DNA of 64,000 nt, taken from the NCBI GenBank assembly GCA_964533965.1, contig CAZHNN010000012.1, positions 14,265 through 78,264 of the forward strand. Reading direction: 5' to 3'. The DNA is from RGIG3178 sp964533965. Lineage in GTDB: Bacteria > Bacillota > Clostridia > Christensenellales > QAND01. The translations under genes were made by a program, and so were the position numbers. Below are positions 34,087-43,628 of the stretch, piece after piece (position 1 is the stretch's first letter; every line of letters begins with the position of its first letter). The notes beneath the pieces were generated by a model. The model worked only from the letters and a program-made list of their open reading frames with translations, was not told where the DNA came from and did not search any database.

Positions 34087-36702
34087 ATGAAGCAAATACC
34101 CGAGAAGACCTACGAATACAAACAGGTGGAGGATAGGCTGTACAAAGCCTGGATGGAACAAGGCTGTTTTAAGCCTGCAATTGACCACAGCAAAAAGCCG
34201 TTTACCATCGTGATACCGCCGCCCAACATCACGGGCCAGCTGCACATGGGGCACGCGCTGGACAATGTGCTGCAGGATATTTTGATCAGGACCCACCGCA
34301 TGCAGGGCACACCAACGTTGTGGGTACCGGGCACAGACCACGCGTCTATTGCAACCGAAGTAAAGATCGTGGAAAGCATGGCAGAAGAGGGTCTGACCAA
34401 AGCCGACATCGGCCGGGAAGCTTTTTTGAAGCGCGCATGGGCCTGGAAAGAGAAGTACGGCGGACGCATCGTCGAACAACTCAAGAAGATGGGATGCTCC
34501 TGCGATTGGTCTCACGAGCGCTTCACCATGGACGAAGGGTGCAGCCGCGCCGTGCTGGAGACATTTGTGCGCCTGTATGAGCAGGGGTATATCTATAAGG
34601 GCAATCGGATCATTAACTGGTGCCCCGACTGCCGTACGGCGCTTTCCGATGCCGAAGTAGAATACGAGGAACAAAACAGCTTCCTCTGGCACATTCGCTA
34701 TTCGACGCCGGATGGCAAGGACAGCATCATCGTAGCAACGACGCGGCCCGAGACGATGCTGGGCGATACGGCTGNNNNNNNNNNNNNNNATAAGCATCTC
34801 GTCGGCAAAACGGTCGTGCTGCCGCTGATGAACCGTGAGATACCCATCGTCGCGGACGAGTACGTGGACAGGGAGTTTGGCACCGGCGCCGTGAAGATCA
34901 CACCTGCGCACGATCCCAACGACTTCGAAGTCGGGCAAAGGCACAACGCAGAGCCTATCCGCGTGATGGACGACGGCGGCATCATCAATGAGAACGGCGG
35001 TGTTTATTGCAGCCTTGACCGTTTTGAGGCGCGCAAACGCGTCGTTGAGGATCTTGAGAAGCTGGGTGTGCTAGTAAAGGTCGAGCCGCACGACCACAAC
35101 GTTGGCGGTTGTTACCGCTGTGGGACGACGGTGGAAAGCATCATCTCCGAGCAATGGTTTGTCAGCATGAAACCGCTGGCCGAGCCTGCGATGGAAGTGG
35201 TGCGTAACGGGAAGATACGCTTTGTGCCAGACCGTTTCTCCAAGACGTATTTCAACTGGATGGAAAACATCCGTGACTGGTGCATCTCGCGTCAGCTCTG
35301 GTGGGGACACCGGATCCCTGCCTGGTATTGCGATGATTGCGGGGAAATGATGGTTGCCCGCAGCGCACCGCAAACGTGTGCAAAATGCGGCAGTACGCAT
35401 CTGCATCAGGACGAGGATGTACTGGATACCTGGTTCAGCAGTGGCCTTTGGCCTTTCTCCACGCTCGGGTGGCCGGATAAGACCGAGGACTTGGCGTATT
35501 TCTATCCGACCAGCACGCTCGTCACGGGATATGAGATCATCTTCTTCTGGGTGGCCCGCATGATCGTGTTCGGGCTGTCTATGATGGGCGATATTCCGTT
35601 TGATACAGTAATGATCCATGGCATCGTGCGCGATGCGCAAGGAAGAAAGATGTCGAAGTCCTTAGGAAATGGCATCGACCCGCTGGAGATCATCGAAAAC
35701 TACGGAACGGACGCGCTCCGTTTCTCGCTCATACAGAACAACAGCATCGAGAACGACAGCCGCTTCTATATGGAGCGGGTGGAAGCAGCCAGGAACTTCG
35801 CGAACAAGGCCTGGAACGCGGCGCGCTTCGTGCTGATGAATGCGCAGGATTACGAGCCAAAGCCGCTTGACAAAGCAAGCCTGAAGGCGGAGGACAAATG
35901 GATCCTGCACAAGCTCAACGTTACGATCGAGAACGCCACCAACGCCATCGAGCGGATGGACCTGGGACTTGCCGCACAGGAGGTCTATGATTTCCTGTGG
36001 TCGGATTACTGCGATTGGTTCATCGAGATGCAAAAGACCCGCTTAAATGGTGAGGATAAGGACACGGCTCTGTCGGTGCTGCTGTATGTGCTGGAGCGGA
36101 CGCTAAAATTGCTGCATCCGTTCATGCCGTTTGTCACGGAGGAGATCTACCAGTCGTTGCCGGGGACACAGGGCTTCATCATGACGAGCGCTTGGCCCCA
36201 AAAGGACGAATCGCTGTCCTTTGCCAAGGAAGCGGAAGAGATAGAGGGACTTATGGAGCTTATCCGCGCCGTGCGCAATATGCGCCGCGAACTAAACGTG
36301 CCGCAGGGCAAAAAGGCGCCGCTGTGTATTCTGCCTGCCAAAGGCAGGGAGACGGCTATACAGCATGCGGGAGCATGGTTTGAACGCTTGAGCTACGCAA
36401 GCGATGTCACAATCCTCGCATCCGAAGCGGATGCGCCCAAGGGAGCGGCAACTGCCGCATGCCCGTTTGGAACGGCCTATGTGCCGATGGGCGCTTTGGT
36501 GGATGTCGATAAGGAAAAGGCCCGCTTGCAGAAGGAAGTGGAGCGGCTGAACAAGGAAATCACGCGCTCGGAAGGCAAGCTTGGCAACCCCGGGTTTACC
36601 GAAAAAGCGCCGCAGAATATCGTGGATGCCGAAAAAAAGGCATTGGAGGAATACAAAGCGCTTCTTGAGCGCACGCAGGAGCTTGTGAACGCTCTGGGGT
36701 AA
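34087..36702 (+). CDS. valS: valyl-tRNA synthetase
   Basis: Charges tRNA-Val. The product of about 871 residues has PPPNITGQLHMGHALD (HIGH), the editing domain with TTRPETMLGDTA, GRKMSKSLGNGIDP (KMSKS), the anticodon-binding domain, and a C-terminal coiled-coil arm (EKARLQKEVERLNKEITRSE). A 15-N gap (34775-34789) falls in the editing domain right after GDTA. Relatives have about ten residues (VAVxPxDERY) before KHL where six are represented, so about 12 bases seem to be missing, in frame. It is regulated by the T-box; folC follows 4 nt after the stop. Confidence 0.96.
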   Translation: MKQIPEKTYEYKQVEDRLYKAWMEQGCFKPAIDHSKKPFTIVIPPPNITGQLHMGHALDNVLQDILIRTHRMQGTPTLWVPGTDHASIATEVKIVESMAEEGLTKADIGREAFLKRAWAWKEKYGGRIVEQLKKMGCSCDWSHERFTMDEGCSRAVLETFVRLYEQGYIYKGNRIINWCPDCRTALSDAEVEYEEQNSFLWHIRYSTPDGKDSIIVATTRPETMLGDTAXXXXXXKHLVGKTVVLPLMNREIPIVADEYVDREFGTGAVKITPAHDPNDFEVGQRHNAEPIRVMDDGGIINENGGVYCSLDRFEARKRVVEDLEKLGVLVKVEPHDHNVGGCYRCGTTVESIISEQWFVSMKPLAEPAMEVVRNGKIRFVPDRFSKTYFNWMENIRDWCISRQLWWGHRIPAWYCDDCGEMMVARSAPQTCAKCGSTHLHQDEDVLDTWFSSGLWPFSTLGWPDKTEDLAYFYPTSTLVTGYEIIFFWVARMIVFGLSMMGDIPFDTVMIHGIVRDAQGRKMSKSLGNGIDPLEIIENYGTDALRFSLIQNNSIENDSRFYMERVEAARNFANKAWNAARFVLMNAQDYEPKPLDKASLKAEDKWILHKLNVTIENATNAIERMDLGLAAQEVYDFLWSDYCDWFIEMQKTRLNGEDKDTALSVLLYVLERTLKLLHPFMPFVTEEIYQSLPGTQGFIMTSAWPQKDESLSFAKEAEEIEGLMELIRAVRNMRRELNVPQGKKAPLCILPAKGRETAIQHAGAWFERLSYASDVTILASEADAPKGAATAACPFGTAYVPMGALVDVDKEKARLQKEVERLNKEITRSEGKLGNPGFTEKAPQNIVDAEKKALEEYKALLERTQELVNALG
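34775..34789. other. assembly gap (15 N) inside valS
   Basis: Run of 15 N in the CP1/editing domain. The reading frame is kept on both sides, but the stretch is about four codons shorter than in family members. Confidence 0.95.
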
Positions 36703-36706
36703 TGTC

Positions 36707-37927
36707 ATGCATGCATATCCGGACCATTGGACTTTTGAACAGAGAAAGCGGTTCACGCCGCTTTCGGAACTATTGGGCGTCGACGGGTTGTACGACGCCC
36801 TGCCTTTCGTGCACGTTTCGGGAACAAACGGCAAGGGATCCATCTGCGCCTATATGCAATCAATCCTGCGGGCTGCGGGGTACCGGGTGGGGCTGTTCAC
36901 ATCCCCGCACCTGTATCGTGAAACGGACCGCATACGCATCGATGACCAAGAGATCCCGCAGGAGCAGCTGAATGAACTAATTAAGCAAGCGTACGCGAAG
37001 AACCCGAATATCAAACTGTTTGAAGCGTACCTGTACGCGGGTCTGTTGTATTTCACACGTCAGAATGTGGATATCGCCGTGATGGAAACAGGCATCGGCG
37101 GCACGCTGGATGCTACGAACATACTATGGCCCAGCTTGTGCATTACCGGCACGATAGGCCTTGATCATTGCAAGATATTAGGCGATACGCTCCCCGAAAT
37201 CGCTCGACAGAAGGCGGGCATCGCCAAACAAGGCGTGCCGTTTGTGCTGTCTCCCGGAGTCGATTCGGATGCCAGAAGTGCGTTTAGGAAGATGTGCGAG
37301 GAGGCGGGTGCAGCGCTGTACGATCTTTCGGGCAGCACACTTGTCCGATACAAAGAAGACGGAATACAGCGCTTTGATGCAGATGGTCCCGGGTTGAGCC
37401 TGAAGGATGTTCGAATACGCATGCTCGGAAGTTATCAGGTGCAAAACGCATGGACCGCAGCCTATGCGGCGTTCAAACTAAGCGGCGCAGAGTTTAAAAT
37501 CAATGAAAATGTTATCCGGCAAGGCCTCTGGAATACGCTCTGGGCAGGCCGCCTGCAATGGATGGATGGAAGCCCGCCGATTCTCGTCGACGGCGCGCAC
37601 AATCCCGAAGGCGCAATATCGCTCAAAGAAGCCGTCAAGGAATTGAAAGGGAACAGGCGCGTCGTGCTTCTGATCGGCATGATGGAGGATAAGGATACGC
37701 AAGCCGTAGCGCAATGCTTGGGCGGAGCGTTTGACGCGGTGGTGGCAACGCAGATCGACTATTATCGGGCGATTCCTGCAGACAGGCTTGCGCGGCTGTT
37801 CGACAATGCGATCTCGGTAACGCCGCCCGAAACGGCGCTTATGGAGGCCAAACGGCTCGCCGGGCCGGATGGACTTGTGGTGATCGCGGGATCGCTGTAT
37901 TTGCCGTCGGCACTGCATCTGGGTTAA
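36707..37927 (+). CDS. folC: folylpolyglutamate synthase/dihydrofolate synthase
   Basis: Adds glutamate to dihydropteroate or folates. The 406-residue Mur-ligase-fold protein has the P-loop VSGTNGKGSICAYMQSIL, FTSPHLYRETDRIRID, METGIGGTLDATN, and the second-domain DGAHNPEGA. The start is ATG 36707, right behind valS, with only GGGGT as ribosome binding site, suggesting coupling. The valS-folC order is common in Firmicutes. Confidence 0.94.
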   Translation: MHAYPDHWTFEQRKRFTPLSELLGVDGLYDALPFVHVSGTNGKGSICAYMQSILRAAGYRVGLFTSPHLYRETDRIRIDDQEIPQEQLNELIKQAYAKNPNIKLFEAYLYAGLLYFTRQNVDIAVMETGIGGTLDATNILWPSLCITGTIGLDHCKILGDTLPEIARQKAGIAKQGVPFVLSPGVDSDARSAFRKMCEEAGAALYDLSGSTLVRYKEDGIQRFDADGPGLSLKDVRIRMLGSYQVQNAWTAAYAAFKLSGAEFKINENVIRQGLWNTLWAGRLQWMDGSPPILVDGAHNPEGAISLKEAVKELKGNRRVVLLIGMMEDKDTQAVAQCLGGAFDAVVATQIDYYRAIPADRLARLFDNAISVTPPETALMEAKRLAGPDGLVVIAGSLYLPSALHLG

Positions 37928-37938
37928 TTAAACGAAAA

Positions 37939-37962
37939 ACAAGCCTTACGGCTTGTTTTTTT
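37939..37962 (+). terminator. intrinsic terminator of valS-folC
   Basis: Stem ACAAGCC/GGCTTGT with loop TTAC and seven T. Confidence 0.88.
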
Positions 37963-37982
37963 GTTGTATAAATTGGTAGGTC

Positions 37983-38591
37983 TTAGAAACCAAGATCCTC
38001 GTTGACCAATATCACATGCATCTTGACGCCACTGGTAGGTCTATGGATCACGCCGGTGACGCTGCACATGCGTTGCGGATGCGAGCAATCCGTGCAGTAT
38101 CCGAGCACGGCGCATGGGGTGTTGTAATTCAGGCGCTTCGCGTTCAGCGGGGACGCGACGTTGCGGATGCGGTTGATGGCGGCTTCATAATCCTCCACGA
38201 GCTTGTTCTTGCCGATGATGAAGATCACGTTTTTAGGACCGAAGAACATCGAGGCGACGCGGTTGCCGCTCCCGTCGGTGTTCACGATCTCCCCCTCCTC
38301 GGTCAGCGCGTTGGCGGAAAGCAGATAATAATCGGCGTTCGCAGACTTTTTGCGCATGGTGTTCATCTCCTGCGGAGCCACCATCCAATGCCAGTACACC
38401 TCATGCCCTTTACCTTTGAGCGTATCGTATAGACCAAGATCGCGCACTGTGGCAGATCCTCCGAATCCAACCGATGCGCCTTCGGGAATGAGGCTCAATA
38501 CGGTCTGTATGGCTTCCTGCGCATTCTCTACAACTTGAGCTTCGAATTGGTGCCGTTTCAGCTTGTCAGCCATTTGTTGAAGATCTTTCAT
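37983..38591 (-). CDS. LUD-domain (LutC/YkgG, DUF162) protein
   Basis: The 202-residue protein belongs to the LUD family, whose best-known members are LutB/LutC of lactate oxidation. Seen here: GASVGFGGSATVRDLGLYDTL, SANALTEEGEIVNTDGSGNRVA, NVIFIIGKNKLVEDYEAAINRIRNVASPLNA, and a Cys-rich end (CAVLGYCTDCSHPQRMC). No lutA or lutB partner is adjacent; this is the stand-alone type found in many anaerobes, of unknown function. The ATG at 38591 has GGGAGG. A minus-strand TATAAT lies at 38623-38628. Confidence 0.85.
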   Translation of the reverse strand: MKDLQQMADKLKRHQFEAQVVENAQEAIQTVLSLIPEGASVGFGGSATVRDLGLYDTLKGKGHEVYWHWMVAPQEMNTMRKKSANADYYLLSANALTEEGEIVNTDGSGNRVASMFFGPKNVIFIIGKNKLVEDYEAAINRIRNVASPLNAKRLNYNTPCAVLGYCTDCSHPQRMCSVTGVIHRPTSGVKMHVILVNEDLGF

Positions 38592-38657
38592 AAAGATTCC
38601 TCCCAAAATTTAACCTTGTACCATTATAAACGAAAATGACGCAATGCAAAAGGTCAG

Positions 38658-38686
38658 TTGCTTTTATGGGAAACTTCTTCTATGAT
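38658..38686 (+). promoter_or_regulatory. promoter of lepA-hemW
   Basis: TTGCTT (38658-38663), 17-nt spacer, TATGAT (38681-38686); the lepA ribosome binding site AGGAGG follows at 38699. Confidence 0.65.
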
Positions 38687-38707
38687 AAAAGCATGGCAGG
38701 AGGACAT

Positions 38708-40513
38708 ATGAGCACAGATCATCAGAAGAATATACGCAATTTTTGCATTATAGCCCATATCGACCATGGAAAAAGCACGCTTGCGGACAGGTTGATTGAG
38801 ATGACGGGGACCGTGCAGAGCCGCGACATGCAGGAACAGCTTTTGGACACGATGGAGCTTGAAAAGGAGCGCGGCATCACCATCAAGAGCCAGAGCGTAC
38901 GTATGCATTATCAGGCGCAGGACGGGGAGACGTACATCTATAACCTCATCGACACGCCTGGTCACGTTGACTTTACCTATGAAGTGTCCCGGTCGCTTGC
39001 GGCCTGCGAAGGAGCGATACTCGTGGTGGATGCCACGCAGGGGATCGAAGCGCAGACGCTGGCGAACGTTTATATGGCATTGGATCATGACCTTGAGATC
39101 ATGCCTGTGATCAACAAGATTGATCTGCCAAGTGCGATGCCGGATACCGTTAAACAGGAGATCGAGGATGTCATCGGCCTCGACTGCGAAAGCTGTCCGC
39201 TGATCAGCGCCAAGACAGGGCTGAACGTGGAGCAGGTGCTCGAAAGGGTAAAGGATGTCGTACCCTCCCCTAAGGGTGATTTGGATGAGCCTTTGAAGGC
39301 GCTGATCTTCGATTCGTTTTACGATAATTACAAGGGCGCAATATCCTATGTGCGCGTTTTTGACGGCAGTTGCAAAATCGGCACTCGCATCCGCATGATG
39401 AGCACCAATAAGGAATTCGACGTGACGGAGGTCGGTTATTTTGCGCCGCAGATGCAGCCGTGCGAGGAACTGATGGCGGGCGAAGTAGGCTATATCGTGG
39501 CTTCGATTAAGAACGTTTCGGACACCCGCGTCGGCGACACCATCACCGACGCCAGGCAGCCCGCGGTAAAACCATTACCCGGTTACAAGCGCGCCACGCC
39601 AATGGTATTCTGCGGCATTTATCCGGCGGACAGGGCCAACTACGACGAATTGAAGGATGCGTTGGAGAAACTTTCGCTCAACGATGCGTCGGTCTTCTAC
39701 GAACCCGAAACGTCCGTGGCGCTGGGATTCGGCTTCCGCTGCGGCTTTCTGGGACTATTGCACATGGAAATCATCCAGGAGAGGCTGGAACGCGAGTTCG
39801 ACCTTTCGATCATCACCACGGCGCCTTCCGTGCTCTATCACATCCATTTAACCGACGGCAGCGAAAAGGTCATCGATAACCCGACCAACCTGCCGTCGAT
39901 CACGGAGATCGAATACATGGAAGAGCCTATGGTAAATGCCACCATTATGGTGCCAAACGATTACACCGGTGCCGTGATGGAACTTTGCCAGGAAAAGCGC
40001 GGCACGTTCGGAGATATGAAATACCTTGACGCCAACCGTATGACGCTGCATTATAAATTGCCGCTTAACGAGATTATCTACGACTTCTTCGACGCTCTTA
40101 AATCCCGTACGAAAGGCTACGCGAGCTTCGATTACGAGCTTTCGGGATACGAGCGCAGCGATCTGGTCAAGCTCGACATCCTTTTGAACGGTGATCTGTG
40201 CGACGCGCTCTCCATCATTGTGCACAAGGACAGGGCGTATGCGCGCGGGCGCTCCATCGCGGAAAAACTTCGGGAGGCGATTCCGCGGCAGATGTTCGAG
40301 ATACCGATTCAGGCGGCCATTGGCGGAAAGATCATCGCTCGCGAGACAGTCAAAGCGATGCGCAAGGACGTCTTGGCCAAGTGCTATGGCGGCGATATCA
40401 CGCGCAAGAAGAAACTCTTGGAAAAACAGAAGGAAGGGAAGAAGCGCATGCGCCAGATAGGCTCTGTGGAAGTGCCGAGCGAAGCGTTTTTATCCGTTTT
40501 GAAGATGGACTGA
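38708..40513 (+). CDS. lepA: elongation factor 4 (LepA)
   Basis: Ribosome-associated GTPase active in initiation or back-translocation. The 601-residue protein has G1 AHIDHGKST, the switch region ERGITIKSQ, G3 DTPGHVDF, G4 NKIDLP, G5 SAKTG, and the LepA-specific C-terminal domain (GGDITRKKKLLEKQKEGKKRM). The ATG at 38708 has CAGGAGGA; the in-frame upstream part crosses the promoter and is not used. It overlaps hemW (TGATG). Confidence 0.96.
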   Translation: MSTDHQKNIRNFCIIAHIDHGKSTLADRLIEMTGTVQSRDMQEQLLDTMELEKERGITIKSQSVRMHYQAQDGETYIYNLIDTPGHVDFTYEVSRSLAACEGAILVVDATQGIEAQTLANVYMALDHDLEIMPVINKIDLPSAMPDTVKQEIEDVIGLDCESCPLISAKTGLNVEQVLERVKDVVPSPKGDLDEPLKALIFDSFYDNYKGAISYVRVFDGSCKIGTRIRMMSTNKEFDVTEVGYFAPQMQPCEELMAGEVGYIVASIKNVSDTRVGDTITDARQPAVKPLPGYKRATPMVFCGIYPADRANYDELKDALEKLSLNDASVFYEPETSVALGFGFRCGFLGLLHMEIIQERLEREFDLSIITTAPSVLYHIHLTDGSEKVIDNPTNLPSITEIEYMEEPMVNATIMVPNDYTGAVMELCQEKRGTFGDMKYLDANRMTLHYKLPLNEIIYDFFDALKSRTKGYASFDYELSGYERSDLVKLDILLNGDLCDALSIIVHKDRAYARGRSIAEKLREAIPRQMFEIPIQAAIGGKIIARETVKAMRKDVLAKCYGGDITRKKKLLEKQKEGKKRMRQIGSVEVPSEAFLSVLKMD

Positions 40514-41664
40514 TGGAAAAACAGGCTTTTTCGGGGATGTATCTCCACATCCCCTTTTGTATTGCAAAATGCCATTATTGTTCCTTTGCCTCCGTACCTG
40601 TCCGCAGTCAAAAGGATCGTCGTATCGAGCACTATATCGATCTGCTGTTGTCGGAATTGGACGAAGGAGTACCCGATTGGAGCGGTGAGCGTTTTGATTC
40701 GCTGTTCCTGGGTGGTGGAACGCCTTCCGTGTTGCCGATTCCACATGTGTCGCGGTTGATCAAAAAGGCGCTGGAGTGCTACCAATTTGAACCGGACAGC
40801 GAAATCACCGTAGAATGCAACCCGGAATCCTTCACGCCGCAGAAGGCGTACGATTTTCAGAAGGCGGGCGTCACCCGCCTTTCGTTTGGTATTCAGAGCG
40901 CAGATGACGAAGAACTTCGTATGCTCGGCCGACCGCATACGTGGGCAGATGCGCAAAATGCCGTCGATTACGCGCGCATGGCGGGCTTTTCGAATATCAA
41001 TGCAGACCTCATCTACGCGTTGCCGGGACAAAAGCCGCATGGGTTTCTGCAGAGCGTTCGCAAGGTGTTGGACCTTGGCGTTGAGCATCTCTCCTGTTAT
41101 GCGTTGACCCTGGAAGTGGGCACAAAGCTGCATGAGGACATTACACTCGGGCGGCTGCCCAACATCGATGACGATGCGGCGGCGGATATGTTTGAGAGCC
41201 TCGAGACGCTTGCAAAGGAATACGGGCTATTCAGGTACGAGATCAGCAATTATGCCAAGGCGGGCCATGAGTCCAGGCACAACCTTCACTATTGGCACCA
41301 GGACAGCTATGCGGGTTTTGGCGTTGCGGCGCACGGCGCCATGCACAAAGGCAAGGAAGTGCTTAGGGTCGCAAACGGCGATGACCTAGAAGCGTATTTA
41401 AAAAATGGACCTGTCAAACGCATCGAAAAGGTATCGGGGCAGGACGCCATGTTCGAATACGTTATGCTGGGCACAAGGCTTGTTCAGGGTCTGGTGCTAA
41501 GCGACTTTTACAACCGCTTCGGAACGCGTTTTGAAGATGTATACAAAGCCGCAACAGACAAGGCCGTTTCACTGGGTCTTGCAGAGCTCACGCCGTCACG
41601 ATTCCGCTTTAGCAGCAGGGGAATGCTGGTGCAGAACAGCCTATTACAGCTGTTTATGCCGTAA
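40513..41664 (+). CDS. hemW: HemW, radical SAM heme-trafficking protein
   Basis: HemN-like radical SAM protein, now viewed as a heme chaperone rather than coproporphyrinogen oxidase. The 383-residue protein starts MEKQAFSGMYLHIPFC and has the cluster motif CIAKCHYC (CxxxCxxC), GGGTPSVLP, and ECNPES. The extra N-terminal Cys of true HemN is absent. The ATG at 40513 overlaps the lepA stop; an upstream in-frame extension is only the third frame of lepA. The lepA-hemW-hrcA order is standard in Firmicutes. Confidence 0.93.
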   Translation: MEKQAFSGMYLHIPFCIAKCHYCSFASVPVRSQKDRRIEHYIDLLLSELDEGVPDWSGERFDSLFLGGGTPSVLPIPHVSRLIKKALECYQFEPDSEITVECNPESFTPQKAYDFQKAGVTRLSFGIQSADDEELRMLGRPHTWADAQNAVDYARMAGFSNINADLIYALPGQKPHGFLQSVRKVLDLGVEHLSCYALTLEVGTKLHEDITLGRLPNIDDDAAADMFESLETLAKEYGLFRYEISNYAKAGHESRHNLHYWHQDSYAGFGVAAHGAMHKGKEVLRVANGDDLEAYLKNGPVKRIEKVSGQDAMFEYVMLGTRLVQGLVLSDFYNRFGTRFEDVYKAATDKAVSLGLAELTPSRFRFSSRGMLVQNSLLQLFMP

Positions 41665-41699
41665 TAATAGAACAATATAACTGAATAAAATTAAGGAAA

Positions 41700-41766
41700 A
41701 AGGATATACACGACGAGGTTGCTGCAAAGGAGCAAGATCGTATGGAATATCCTTCTTTTTTTTGGT
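41700..41766 (+). terminator. intrinsic terminator after hemW
   Basis: Outer stem AAGGATAT (41700-41707)/ATATCCTT (41748-41755) and inner stem TTGCT/AGCAA, followed by CTTTTTTTTT. It separates hemW from the heat-shock operon. Confidence 0.8.
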
Positions 41767-41794
41767 ATGGATGGCGATATTTCACTGCAAAATA

Positions 41795-41823
41795 TTGACA
41801 ATGTCGGAAAGGAGTGCTATGCT
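41795..41823 (+). promoter_or_regulatory. promoter of hrcA-grpE-dnaK
   Basis: TTGACA (41795-41800), 17-nt spacer, TATGCT (41818-41823), with TG at 41815-41816 as extended -10. Confidence 0.88.
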
Positions 41824-41830
41824 CTCAGTG

Positions 41831-41857
41831 TTAGCACTCAAACTAGGAGAGTGCTAA
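41831..41857 (+). promoter_or_regulatory. CIRCE element of the hrcA operon
   Basis: TTAGCACTC, nine-nt spacer (AAACTAGGA), GAGTGCTAA: a perfect HrcA operator just downstream of the -10, giving autoregulation. Confidence 0.97.
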
Positions 41858-41938
41858 CAAAACGGGTTGGGAAGGAGGTTGCGGTGGCGTAGGACGTAAG
41901 CCCTAAAACGACACGTTTATACGCGCCGTCAGGTTGAA

Positions 41939-42949
41939 ATGAACTTAAGTGAACGAAAACTTCGGATTATGTTGGCAATCGTGGACGATTACATCGCTTC
42001 CGGAATCCCCATCGGTTCGAGAACTATCTCTCGCATGTGGGATGGTGAACTCAGCCCGGCAACCATTCGCAACGAGATGAGCGATCTGGAGGAAATGGGC
42101 TTTCTCATGCAGCCGCACACCAGTGCGGGACGAATCCCTTCGGATTTGGCTTATCGACTATATGTGGACAGATTCCTTCGGGTGCAGCGCCTTTCCCTGG
42201 AAGAGGCGGAAACCATCCGCAGCTATTATAACGTTCGAAGGCGGGAAATGAGCGAGGTAATCGCCACCACGGCACGCGTGTTAAGCGACATGACGGATTA
42301 TGTGGCGATGATATTGCCCCCGCAGTTGCGCCACGTTACATTCTCCCAGATACGCCTTATCCCGCTCAATCCTGGGCGCGCGCTAGCGGTTTTGGTCACG
42401 AGCGAAGGCATCGTGAAGGACGTGATCATCAACGTGCCGCTTCAAATGGATGAACGGCACCTGGATCGAATCTCAAACGCCCTAACGCAGCATATGCGCG
42501 GCAAAACGGTGGATGAGATGCCGGCGGTACTTGAAAAACTCAGCGTAGAGTTTGACGTACAGGAGCAGACCTTTGATTCGCTCATTGATATTGTAAAATC
42601 GTCCGACCCAATACGCGACGTATACTTTGACGGGCGTCAGAACCTGTTCAAGCACCACGAATACGCAAACATCGAGCGGGCGAAGACGTTTTTGGAAGCG
42701 ATGGACAGCCGGGAGATGTTCTACCGGATGCTCACGAAAGCGAAGGATATGGAGATGACCATCTCCATTGGGCGTGAAAACGAGGATGAATCGCTAAGAG
42801 ATGCAAGTGTCGTGACGGCAACCTATACAATAGGGGGCAAGAGCGTCGGCAGCTTTGGGATCATCGGCCCCACGCGGATGGATTACGCCCGCGTTATCGC
42901 AATTATGCACCATATAAGCCAAGCACTAGAAGATATTCTCTCGGGCTGA
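41939..42949 (+). CDS. hrcA: heat-inducible repressor HrcA
   Basis: Binds CIRCE and represses the dnaK and groE operons; GroEL assists its folding. The 336-residue protein has an N-terminal winged helix with GSRTISRMWDGELSPATIRNEMSDLEEMGFL and SAGRIPSDLAYRLYVD, a GAF-like domain, and the C-terminal GSFGIIGPTRMDYARVI block. The start is ATG 41939, with a modest AGGTTGA ribosome binding site. First gene after the CIRCE promoter. Confidence 0.95.
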   Translation: MNLSERKLRIMLAIVDDYIASGIPIGSRTISRMWDGELSPATIRNEMSDLEEMGFLMQPHTSAGRIPSDLAYRLYVDRFLRVQRLSLEEAETIRSYYNVRRREMSEVIATTARVLSDMTDYVAMILPPQLRHVTFSQIRLIPLNPGRALAVLVTSEGIVKDVIINVPLQMDERHLDRISNALTQHMRGKTVDEMPAVLEKLSVEFDVQEQTFDSLIDIVKSSDPIRDVYFDGRQNLFKHHEYANIERAKTFLEAMDSREMFYRMLTKAKDMEMTISIGRENEDESLRDASVVTATYTIGGKSVGSFGIIGPTRMDYARVIAIMHHISQALEDILSG

Positions 42950-42958
42950 GGAGGAAGC

Positions 42959-43582
42959 ATGCTGAAAAAGGGAAAAGAAGACAAAGAGCCAATGGTTGAG
43001 CAAACGCCTCAAGATCAGGTGGAAGAGGCTCAGGTGGCACAAGAGGATCAAGCAGATGTCGAAGCGCTTAAAAAAAGCGCACAAGTTGCGGCAATGCAGA
43101 TGATGGAAGCACTTAGGCAGTGTGAGACCCTCTCGAAAGCGCTCGAAGAAGCCACGCAGAAGGCCGAACAATATCAGAACCAATGGCTCCACCTAAAAGG
43201 CGAATTTGACAATTACCGCAAGCGCACAACCGCCGAACTGGCATCCGCCCGCGATGAGGGCACGATGGAAACGCTTAAACTGATGTTGCCATCGCTAGAT
43301 AACCTTGATAGGGCACTGAATGTTGCCCGCGGGGAGGGCGCGGATTCTATCGCGCAGGGGTTGGAAATGGTATTCTCCACCCTGACTGCTTCCTTTGAGA
43401 AAAAGGGGCTGCAGGTGATGGATGCGTTGGGGAAACCCTTTGATCCGACCCTGCATGCGGCAGTATTACAGGAGCCCTGTGAAGATGAAGCCAAGAAGGA
43501 TACCGTGGCGCAGGTCCTGCAAAGCGGATACCTCTACAACGGCAAGGTTTTGAGATACGCCACCGTAAAGGTGTATGTATAA
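42959..43582 (+). CDS. grpE: nucleotide exchange factor GrpE
   Basis: Releases ADP from DnaK. The 207-residue protein has an acidic, Gln-rich N-terminus, a long coiled coil (about 35-105), and the beta-wing domain with LMLPSLDNLDRAL, FDPTLHAAVLQEP and the C-terminal GYLYNGKVLRYATVKV. It starts 9 nt after hrcA with GAGGAGG. Confidence 0.95.
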   Translation: MLKKGKEDKEPMVEQTPQDQVEEAQVAQEDQADVEALKKSAQVAAMQMMEALRQCETLSKALEEATQKAEQYQNQWLHLKGEFDNYRKRTTAELASARDEGTMETLKLMLPSLDNLDRALNVARGEGADSIAQGLEMVFSTLTASFEKKGLQVMDALGKPFDPTLHAAVLQEPCEDEAKKDTVAQVLQSGYLYNGKVLRYATVKVYV

Positions 43583-43628
43583 ACACAATGACATTCACAT
43601 CAAGAATATAGATTAGGAGGATTCAAAC

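Noticed and set aside
40198..40512. Apparent LepA-HemW fusion, because the hemW frame stays open for 315 nt upstream inside lepA.
   Set aside because: The upstream part is only another frame of the lepA C-terminus. HemW starts at its conserved MEKQAFSGMYLHIPFC with a TGATG overlap.
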